Positions 57,541 to 64,000 of a stretch of 64,000 bases of DNA are shown here, piece by piece. The DNA comes from Fluviirhizobium alvei (GTDB lineage Bacteria > Pseudomonadota > Alphaproteobacteria > Rhizobiales > Rhizobiaceae), in NCBI RefSeq assembly GCF_030551875.1, contig NZ_JAUOZU010000001.1:1-64000 (forward strand), read 5' to 3'. The translations under genes were made by a program, and so were the position numbers. Every line of letters begins with the position of its first letter. Positions within the stretch are counted from its first letter, which is position 1. The notes under the pieces are model-generated. The model was not told the DNA's origin and did not search any database. It worked only from the letters and a program-made list of their open reading frames with translations.

Positions 57541-58293
57541 TCAGATGATCTGCGCCGGCAATTCCACGAGCGCTGCCGGCACATCGCAACTCTTTGCCTC
57601 GTAACGACAGAGATCGGCAATCACGCATTTCTCGCATTCCGGTTTGCGCGCCTTGCAGCAATAGCGGCCATGCAGGATCAGCCAGTGATGGGCATGGAAG
57701 AGATAATGCTCGGGAATGATTGCCAGAAAACGGTCCTCCACCTCATCCGGCGTTTTGCCGGGGGCGAGATGCAGCCGGTTGCCGATGCGGAAAATATGCG
57801 TGTCGACGGCGAGTGCCGCGATGCCGAAGGCCATCGAGAGTACCACATTGGCCGTCTTGCGACCGACGCCGGGCAGGCTAACGAGCTCGTCACGTGTTTT
57901 CGGCACCTCGCCGCCAAAATCGCTGAGAAGCTTCTGAGACAGCAGGAAGACGTTTTTGGCCTTGTTGCGATAGAGCCCGATCGTCTTGATATAGTCGCGG
58001 ATCTGATCCTCGCCGAGGGCGACCATCTTTTCCGGCGTGTCGGCGACGGCAAACAATGGACGTGTCGCCTTGTTGACGCCGGCATCGGTGGCCTGGGCTG
58101 ACAGTACCACGGCTACAAGAAGCGTAAATGGATTGGTGTGGAAAAGCTCCCCCTTCGGTTCGGGGCGCTGGACCGAAAAACGGCGGAAAATCTCTTCGAT
58201 ATCCGCTTGACTGTAAAGGCTCTTGCGACGACGGCCCGAAGCACTGGTTTTCAGCGGCTTGGCTGCTGTCGGATCATTCTTGCGCTTTGTCAT
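57541..58293 (-). CDS. nth: Endonuclease III
   Basis: A base-excision repair glycosylase and AP lyase for oxidised pyrimidines. 250 residues: helix-hairpin-helix SLPGVGRKTANVV with catalytic Lys146, catalytic Asp164 in AVDTHIFR, and a C-terminal 4Fe-4S loop CKARKPECEKCVIADLC (C-x6-C-x2-C-x5-C). An N-terminal Lys/Arg-rich extension of about 30 residues precedes the core. ATG at 58293. The divergent DUF2244 gene starts only 22 bases away. Confidence 0.97.
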   Translation of the reverse strand: MTKRKNDPTAAKPLKTSASGRRRKSLYSQADIEEIFRRFSVQRPEPKGELFHTNPFTLLVAVVLSAQATDAGVNKATRPLFAVADTPEKMVALGEDQIRDYIKTIGLYRNKAKNVFLLSQKLLSDFGGEVPKTRDELVSLPGVGRKTANVVLSMAFGIAALAVDTHIFRIGNRLHLAPGKTPDEVEDRFLAIIPEHYLFHAHHWLILHGRYCCKARKPECEKCVIADLCRYEAKSCDVPAALVELPAQII

Positions 58294-58315
58294 GGAATCC
58301 CTGTATTCTGGCACC

Positions 58316-58813
58316 ATGACGATAGAGATGGACGCGTTCGCGATCAACACCCAACCCGTGTTCGAGGCCGAGCTCAGGCCCTACCGATCTCTGGGCCCGA
58401 TCGGCTTGCGCGTGGTACTAGGCCTTGCCTTCGCTCTGTCGCTTATCAATGTCATTTTCTTCCTGGCAACGGGCGCGCTGCCGGTAGCCATGTTCTTCGG
58501 GCTCGATTTCGCGCTGCTGTTCGGTGCCTTCTATCTCAACAATCGCGCCGCACGTGCGCGAGAGCAGGTCTCCGTTTCGCGCACCGAACTGACGATCCGC
58601 AAGATTTCCCCGCAAGGACGCATGAGCGAGAGCCGCTACAATCCCTTCTGGGCCCGGCTCGAGATCGACCGCAAGGACGATGGCATCGAGGCGATGGCCG
58701 TGGTTGGGCAGGGCCGCCGGACGGGGATCGGCGCCTTCCTTCATCGTGATCAGCGGGAGGATTTTGCCGCCGCGCTGCAGCGGGCCCTGGCAACGGTTCG
58801 GCGCAGGATCTGA
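58316..58813 (+). CDS. DUF2244 family membrane protein
   Basis: 165 residues with a pair of membrane helices (about 25-47 and 49-70) followed by a soluble domain, SRYNPFWARLEID, GRRTGIGAFLHRDQREDFA, that defines DUF2244. In other alphaproteobacteria it also sits next to nth. The function is unknown. ATG at 58316 or 58328. Its start region overlaps the likely nth promoter. Confidence 0.88.
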   Translation: MTIEMDAFAINTQPVFEAELRPYRSLGPIGLRVVLGLAFALSLINVIFFLATGALPVAMFFGLDFALLFGAFYLNNRAARAREQVSVSRTELTIRKISPQGRMSESRYNPFWARLEIDRKDDGIEAMAVVGQGRRTGIGAFLHRDQREDFAAALQRALATVRRRI

Positions 58814-58881
58814 TCCTGCCAAGAAACGGGTGGCGCCTCTTTTCGTTCCATGGCACGGAAAGGCTCTAGGAGACAATTGCC

Positions 58882-59754
58882 ATGCAAATCACGCTCGACA
58901 AGGCCAAGGAAATCATTCCCGCGGATGAGGATTATCGCATCGTCTCGGGTGTCATTGCCATGCTGACAGAAGATTATCGCGACCAGCCGTCACTCGAGTC
59001 TATCGCGGGTCGAATGAAACGCGATCCGATCGAACTGCAAAAGACGTTCACCCGCTGGGCCGGCCTGTCACCCAAAGCGTTCCTGCAGGCAGTCACGCTC
59101 GACCATGCCAAGCGCTTGCTGAGGGACGAGAACCTGCCGTTACTGGAAACGACGCTCGAACTCGGCCTGTCGAGCCCCGGTCGCCTGCACGATCTTTTCG
59201 TGACGCATGAGGCGATGTCGCCGGGCGAATGGAAGGCCAATGGGCGTGGGCTCGATATCCGCTACGGTTTCGTCGCATCCCCCTTCGGCAAGGCGCTTCT
59301 GATGGTCACCGACCGTGGGCTCTGCGGCCTTGCCTTTGCCGATCCGGGCGAGGAGGAGGAAGCGTTGCGCGACATGACGGGCCGCTGGCCCGAAGCGATC
59401 TTTCATGCCGATGAGGCGGCTGTCGCTCCCTATGCCGGTCGCATCTTTGATGAGGCGCGCTGGCGGGCGGAGGAGCCGCTCCGTGTGGTGCTGATCGGCA
59501 CCGATTTCCAGATCCGGGTCTGGGAACAGTTGCTCGAAATTCCGCTCGGCCGGCTGTGCACCTATTCGGATATCGCAACGAACATCGGCATGCCCAAGGC
59601 CTCGCGTGCCGTCGGTGCTGCGGTTGGCCGCAATCCCGTCTCCTTCGTGGTTCCCTGCCATCGGGCGATCGGCAAATCCGGTGCGCTCACCGGTTATCAT
59701 TGGGGTCTGACGCGCAAACGCGCCATGCTGGGCTGGGAAGCGGCGAAAGGCTGA
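58882..59754 (+). CDS. AraC-HTH/O6-alkylguanine-DNA alkyltransferase fusion (Ada-like)
   Basis: 290 residues. Residues 15-118 are an AraC-type helix-turn-helix (LESIAGRMKRDPIELQKTF). Residues 128-290 are an O6-alkylguanine alkyltransferase with acceptor Cys259 in VVPCHRAIG and the recognition helix GMPKASRAVGAAVGRNP. It lacks the N-terminal Ada zinc domain that senses methylphosphotriesters. The enzyme should repair O6-alkylguanine; a regulator role is possible only through the second domain. AGGAGACAATTGCC precedes the ATG. Confidence 0.93.
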   Translation: MQITLDKAKEIIPADEDYRIVSGVIAMLTEDYRDQPSLESIAGRMKRDPIELQKTFTRWAGLSPKAFLQAVTLDHAKRLLRDENLPLLETTLELGLSSPGRLHDLFVTHEAMSPGEWKANGRGLDIRYGFVASPFGKALLMVTDRGLCGLAFADPGEEEEALRDMTGRWPEAIFHADEAAVAPYAGRIFDEARWRAEEPLRVVLIGTDFQIRVWEQLLEIPLGRLCTYSDIATNIGMPKASRAVGAAVGRNPVSFVVPCHRAIGKSGALTGYHWGLTRKRAMLGWEAAKG

Positions 59755-59758
59755 CGGA

Positions 59759-60634
59759 TCAGGCCGCCGGAAACGTCACCGAATAGGCAAAGCGGCTCTT
59801 CTCGCCCGCGCCCAGCACAAGCGTCGATGGGCGATCTTCGATCGCAGCGCCCGTGCCTATAATCGGTGCGGTTCCGTGCCAGGGCTCAATGCAGAGATAG
59901 GGCGCGCCCGGCTTGGTCCAGAGCGCGAGATTGGGCAGATTCTCGAATGTGAAGTGGAGTTCGGGACCATCTTCGGCCCGGTAGATCAGCGATGATCCTG
60001 CACCCTCCGGAAAGATCATCGCATCCTCGACAAACAGCGCCGGATCGAGGGCCAGCCGCCCCTTGCGGAAGGGGGAGGGCAACAGCGCCGGGCGACGCAA
60101 CCCGCCTTCGAGCCGCGAGAGCGCTGGTTCTGCGCCATTGTCGAGCAGGATTTCATGGTGATGATGGCCTTCGGCACCCGGCAGCGGCCAGGCAAAGGCG
60201 GGATGAAAGCCGAAACCGAACGGCATCGACGTTTCAACCTGATTTGTTACCGTCACTGATACGGTGAGCTTTGCACCCTCAAGGCGATGCTCGACGGAGA
60301 GGCGGAAATCGAAAGGGTACTGGCTGCGCGTCTCGTCATTGGCTGCCAGTTCGTAGCGGCAGAAATCGCCCGAATGCTCGATCAGGGCAAATGTGCTCCG
60401 CCGCGCGAAACCATGCTGGTTCATGGCAAATGGTTCGCCGCCGATGGTCAGGCGGTCGTACGGGGCCTTTCCGACGATCGGAAAGAGAATGGGCGCGCGT
60501 CCGGCCCAGAAGGCCGGATCGCCATGCCAGAGCCAGCTCCGCCCATCGCTTGTGACAATCGATTGGGTCTCGGCGCCCAATGGAGAAACCTCGACCGTGA
60601 GGAACGCATTTTCGATCCGGATTGCTTCTGGCAT
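59759..60634 (-). CDS. Aldose 1-epimerase family protein
   Basis: 291 residues of the galactose mutarotase-like beta-sandwich. GHPAF-type motif FGFHPAFAWPLPG with the conserved His, ILFPIVGKAPYDRL, and CIEPWHGTAPIIGT near the end match the LacX/YeaD-type group of sugar-1-epimerases. Exact sugar not known. ATG at 60634 with GAGGACAGGCCG before it. Last gene of the ABC-dapB-gpmA operon. Confidence 0.9.
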   Translation of the reverse strand: MPEAIRIENAFLTVEVSPLGAETQSIVTSDGRSWLWHGDPAFWAGRAPILFPIVGKAPYDRLTIGGEPFAMNQHGFARRSTFALIEHSGDFCRYELAANDETRSQYPFDFRLSVEHRLEGAKLTVSVTVTNQVETSMPFGFGFHPAFAWPLPGAEGHHHHEILLDNGAEPALSRLEGGLRRPALLPSPFRKGRLALDPALFVEDAMIFPEGAGSSLIYRAEDGPELHFTFENLPNLALWTKPGAPYLCIEPWHGTAPIIGTGAAIEDRPSTLVLGAGEKSRFAYSVTFPAA

Positions 60635-60699
60635 CGGCCTGTCCTCTTGCACCTGATCGTTGCGGGAGGGCGGACAGGGTCCGCCACCCCGCTGTCGCG

Positions 60700-61335
60700 T
60701 CAATGGGCGCCGGACATGTCGCCCAGCACTTCCTTGGAAGCGGTGGTGGAGTCGGCATTGAGCTTGTAGACCATCGGCACCCCGGTCGCGAGGTTGACGC
60801 TGAGGATCTTCTCGCGGTCGAGACGGTCGAGCACCATCAAAAGCGAACGCAGCGAGTTGCCGTGGGCTGCGACCAGAACCTTCTGGCCCCTGAGCACGCG
60901 CGGCAGGATCTCGGTCATGTAATAGGGCCAGACGCGGGCGCCCGTATCCTTCAGGCTTTCGCCACCCGGCGGCGGTACGTCATAGGAACGGCGCCAGATA
61001 TGGACCTGCTCTTCGCCCCACTTGGCGCGCGCATCGTCCTTGTTGAGGCCGGAGAGATCGCCATAGTCGCGTTCGTTGAGCGCTTCGTCGCGGATGGTTT
61101 CGAGATTGGGCTGGCCGACGCCATCGAGAATGATCTGGCAGGTCTTCTGCGCCCGCTGCAGCGAGGAGGTGAAGGCGATGTCGAAGGTGATGCCATAGTC
61201 GCGCAGCGCGTCGGCGCCAGCCTTGGCTTCCTTGAGGCCCAGTTCGGTGAGATCCGGATCACGCCAGCCGGTGAACAGGTTCTTCAGGTTCCATTCGCTC
61301 TGTCCATGCCGGACGAGTACCAGCGTTCCGCTCAT
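60700..61335 (-). CDS. gpmA: 2,3-bisphosphoglycerate-dependent phosphoglycerate mutase
   Basis: Interconverts 3- and 2-phosphoglycerate in glycolysis. 211 residues: [10 protein letters not shown] with the phospho-accepting His10, [27 protein letters not shown], and the second His in [11 protein letters not shown]. Somewhat shorter than the 250-residue E. coli form, as usual in alphaproteobacteria. Between dapB and the epimerase gene. Confidence 0.96.
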   Translation of the reverse strand: MSGTLVLVRHGQSEWNLKNLFTGWRDPDLTELGLKEAKAGADALRDYGITFDIAFTSSLQRAQKTCQIILDGVGQPNLETIRDEALNERDYGDLSGLNKDDARAKWGEEQVHIWRRSYDVPPPGGESLKDTGARVWPYYMTEILPRVLRGQKVLVAAHGNSLRSLLMVLDRLDREKILSVNLATGVPMVYKLNADSTTASKEVLGDMSGAH

Positions 61336-61365
61336 CAAAGTCTCCCTTGCGGTTCGTTCAGAATT

Positions 61366-62184
61366 TCAGTCGAGGCCGAGCACGTCGAGCATGCTGTAGA
61401 AGCCCGGCTTCTTGTCGAAGGCCCAGCGCGCTGCGGTGACCGCGCCCTTGGCAAACAGCGCCCGGTCCATGGCGCGATGCGAAAGCGTGATCATTTCCTC
61501 GTCGCTCGAAAACAGCACCGAATGGTCGCCGATCACGCCGCCGCCGCGCAGGGTCGCAAAGCCGATCGATCCGGCCTCGCGGGCACCGGTATGGCCGTCG
61601 CGCACCTTTACGGCATTGGCGAGGAGATCGATGCCGCGACCCTTGGCGGCTTCCGCGCCGAGCAGCAGCGCCGTCCCGGATGGCGCATCGACCTTTTTGT
61701 TGTGGTGCATTTCCAGCACCTCGATATCCCAGTCCGCGGCTTCAAGTGCGGCGGCAGCCCGGCGCACCAGAACGCCAAGCAGGTTGACGCCGAGGCTCAT
61801 ATTGCCGGACATGACGATGCGGGCATGGCGGCTGGCGGCCTTGATCTTTTCGACGTCCTCCGCCGAGCAGCCGGTGGTGCCGATCACATGCACGATGCGG
61901 GCCTGAGCGGCGAGCGCCGCCATCTCCACGGTGGAGGCAGGCGATGTAAAATCGATAACCGCGTCGGCCTTCAGGAATGCAGCAAGCGGATCGCTGGTCA
62001 GGGGAACGCCGATCGGCCCGACGCCGGCCAGTTCGCCGGCATCCTGTCCCAGCAGAGGCGAGCCCGGCCGTTCGAGAGCGGCATGCACCTTCATGCCCGG
62101 GGTTGCGTGAATGGTTTTGACCAGCGCGCGGCCCATGCGGCCGCCTGCGCCCGCGATCACAACCATCTTGATGTCTTCGCTCAT
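61366..62184 (-). CDS. dapB: 4-hydroxy-tetrahydrodipicolinate reductase
   Basis: A lysine and diaminopimelate pathway enzyme that reduces the DapA product with NAD(P)H. 272 residues: [12 protein letters not shown] (nucleotide loop), [26 protein letters not shown], and the catalytic [13 protein letters not shown]. It supplies cell-wall diaminopimelate. 22 bases downstream of the ABC exporter gene and 30 before gpmA. Confidence 0.97.
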   Translation of the reverse strand: MSEDIKMVVIAGAGGRMGRALVKTIHATPGMKVHAALERPGSPLLGQDAGELAGVGPIGVPLTSDPLAAFLKADAVIDFTSPASTVEMAALAAQARIVHVIGTTGCSAEDVEKIKAASRHARIVMSGNMSLGVNLLGVLVRRAAAALEAADWDIEVLEMHHNKKVDAPSGTALLLGAEAAKGRGIDLLANAVKVRDGHTGAREAGSIGFATLRGGGVIGDHSVLFSSDEEMITLSHRAMDRALFAKGAVTAARWAFDKKPGFYSMLDVLGLD

Positions 62185-62206
62185 CGGTTATGCCCTCATG
62201 CGATCG

Positions 62207-63979
62207 TTACTGGCGAACCTGCAGCTGGTTGAGGCGAGCGTAAAGACCGCCCTGAACCTGCGCAAGCGTTTCATGCGTGCCCTCTTCGACGATGCCGCCA
62301 TTCTCGATCACGATGATCTTGTCGGCATTGGCGATTGTCGAGAGGCGGTGGGCTACTACCAGCACGGTCCGGCCCTTCATGGCATTGTCGAGTGCCTTCT
62401 GCACGGCCAGCTCGGAGGCGGTATCGAGCGCCGAGGTGGCTTCATCGAGCAGCAGGATCGGCGCATTGCGGGCGAGCGCGCGCGCAATCGACAGCCGTTG
62501 CCGCTGGCCGCCGGAGAGGTTGGAGCCCGCTTCGCCGACCGGCGTGTCATATCCCTTCGGCAAGGCGAGAATGAAATCATGCGCGTAAGCCAGACGTGCG
62601 GCTTCCTCGATCTCGGCATCGGTCGCATCCGGGCGGCCGTAACGGATATTGTCGCGGATCGTGCCTTCGAACAGCAGCGGTGCCTGCGATACATAGGCGA
62701 TCGCGGTGCGCAGCGAATGTTTGGTAATGTCGCGGATATCCTGGCCGTCGATCAGCACCTGGCCTTCGAGCGGATCATAGAAACGCGGCACCAGGCTGAT
62801 GATGGTCGATTTGCCGGAACCCGAAGGGCCGGCGAAGGCCGTGGTCTTGCCGCCCTCGGCGATGAAATTGATGTTCCGGAGCACGGGCTCGTCGCCATAA
62901 CCGAACGTGACGTTGCGGAACTCGATCCGGCCCTCAGTCACCGCAAGCGGTTTGGTGTCGGGCGCTTCGGGCATCGGCAGCGGCGTGTCGAGAATGTCAT
63001 AGATCATCTTGGCATTCACATAGGCGCTTTCCATCTGCACCTGCAGCTTTGCCAGACGCCTGGCCGGGTCGTAGGCGAGCAGAAGGGACGCGATGAAGGC
63101 GATGAAGGCGCCCGGCATCTGGCCATTGGCGATCGTCTGCCAGGACGCGTAGGCAACCACCGAAGCGATTGCGGCGCCTGCAAAACTGTCCGTCAGGGGG
63201 GCCGTGCGTTCCGAAAGCCGCGCCATCCGGTTCGCGCGCTTTTCCGCCGTTTCGATCAGGGCGTTGACGCGGTCGCGCAACTGGTCTTCCATCGTAAAGG
63301 CCTTGACGATTGCAAGCCCCTGGATCGTTTCCTGCATCGCGCCGGTCACATGGGCGTTGAATTCCACCGAATCGCGCGTTGCCGAGCGCATCTTGCGTGC
63401 CACCAGACGCAACGCGATGAAAATCGGCGGCGTCGCTACGAAGGTGATCAGCGTCAGAAGCGGATCCTTGGAGATCATCACGCCGATCAGCGCGACGAGC
63501 GTCACCGCATCACGCGCGACAGATGTGATGACGAGGTTCAGCGTATCGCGGATACCGGTGACATTCTGCGCCACGGTCGAGGAGACGCGTGCCGAGCGCG
63601 ATTCCGAATAGAAGCCGACATCCATCGCCATCAGATGGCTGAAGAGCCGCTTCTGGTAATTCGCGACAATGGCATTGCCGATTTTCGACAGGGTGACCGC
63701 CTGACCGAAAGAGGCGAACCCCTTGAGGGCAAAGGCGAAGAAAATGCCGAAGCTGATAATGGCGACGAGATCGGCCCGCTTGTTGGTCAACGCCTCATTG
63801 ACCACCGATTCCATAATCCAGGCGGTAAAGGCCGTCGAGGAGGCGACACCGATCAGGCAGGCGATCGCAAACAGATAACCGCCGAGATGAGCGCGCCAGT
63901 TCTCCGAAAACACGCGCCCGATCAACGGCATTAAGGCGTTGCGGTCGACATGCTGCTTGTTCCGGTTTTCTACGCTCAA
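62207..63979 (-). CDS. ABC transporter, fused permease and ATPase (MsbA-like exporter)
   Basis: 590 residues: a six-helix type IV exporter membrane domain (about 20-320) and an ATPase domain with Walker A GPSGSGKST, Q-loop VSQAPLLFEGTIRDNI, signature LSGGQRQRLSIARAL, Walker B ILLLDEATSALD and H-loop VVAHRLSTI. It is a homodimeric exporter of lipids, glycans or drugs. The start appears to be TTG at 63979, with GGAAG upstream; an internal ATG at residue 17 is possible. First gene of the ABC-dapB-gpmA-epimerase operon. Confidence 0.94.
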   Translation of the reverse strand: MSVENRNKQHVDRNALMPLIGRVFSENWRAHLGGYLFAIACLIGVASSTAFTAWIMESVVNEALTNKRADLVAIISFGIFFAFALKGFASFGQAVTLSKIGNAIVANYQKRLFSHLMAMDVGFYSESRSARVSSTVAQNVTGIRDTLNLVITSVARDAVTLVALIGVMISKDPLLTLITFVATPPIFIALRLVARKMRSATRDSVEFNAHVTGAMQETIQGLAIVKAFTMEDQLRDRVNALIETAEKRANRMARLSERTAPLTDSFAGAAIASVVAYASWQTIANGQMPGAFIAFIASLLLAYDPARRLAKLQVQMESAYVNAKMIYDILDTPLPMPEAPDTKPLAVTEGRIEFRNVTFGYGDEPVLRNINFIAEGGKTTAFAGPSGSGKSTIISLVPRFYDPLEGQVLIDGQDIRDITKHSLRTAIAYVSQAPLLFEGTIRDNIRYGRPDATDAEIEEAARLAYAHDFILALPKGYDTPVGEAGSNLSGGQRQRLSIARALARNAPILLLDEATSALDTASELAVQKALDNAMKGRTVLVVAHRLSTIANADKIIVIENGGIVEEGTHETLAQVQGGLYARLNQLQVRQ

Positions 63980-64000
63980 CGATGACTTCCTGTCTCAGAC

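Overview
The window looks like a chromosomal segment of an alphaproteobacterium of the order Hyphomicrobiales (Rhizobiales), most likely the Rhizobium/Agrobacterium group. The grounds are a class II EPSP synthase almost residue-for-residue like the Agrobacterium CP4 enzyme, an Irr iron regulator next to fabA-fabB-fabI, an alphaproteobacterial Porin_2 porin, a BA14K protein, a TIGR02300 protein beside aroA-cmk-rpsA, and GC-rich codon use. No species can be named from the sequence alone.

Layout. 1-2046 is decayed mobile DNA: the tail of an IS3-type transposase abuts a serine recombinase gene broken by a stop codon, an 8-bp duplication and a second frameshift, and the region ends at tRNA-Ala(GGC). 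2047-12540 is a core block: TIGR02300 protein, aroA, methyltransferase, TetR/MFS pair, GST, lysozyme-like lipoprotein, cmk, rpsA and a porin with a long leader. 12557-24758 is mixed housekeeping and hypothetical genes: DUF817, RNase D, a kdsB-pheA-RAM-domain operon, membrane cytochrome c, amidase, TMEM43-like and DUF218 membrane proteins, two tandem secreted paralogues and a TRIC-type channel. 24798-28040 holds irr divergent from fabA-fabB-fabI (unsaturated fatty acid synthesis). 28066-31134 has a structured intergenic element, two regulators and an RsmC-like methyltransferase.

31204-42662 is the translation/RNA operon on the minus strand, read rimP-nusA-ylxR-infB-rbfA-truB-rpsO-pnp. It is interrupted twice by small membrane-protein genes, and a terminator-like hairpin lies in the leader just before rimP. 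42681-53594 carries a soluble chemoreceptor, an MltB-type transglycosylase, recR, an inserted MOSC/LysE/TetR/hydrolase group, ybaB, dnaX, the SRP RNA, and a HIT-NudC-UPF0303 operon. 53632-63979 holds an aldehyde dehydrogenase, tRNA-Leu(CAG), BA14K, SelW-like, CysZ-like, nth, DUF2244, an Ada-like repair protein, and an ABC exporter-dapB-gpmA-epimerase operon.

Most of the window is ordinary core genome and I do not see a convincing new multi-gene system. The points most worth a second look are: the folded 95-bp element at 28105-28199, the likely attenuator in front of rimP-nusA-infB, the Gly100 variant of a CP4-like AroA, the decayed integrase beside tRNA-Ala, the structured porin leader, the AT-rich palindrome before irr, and the paired Cys-rich secreted paralogues at 23068-24006.
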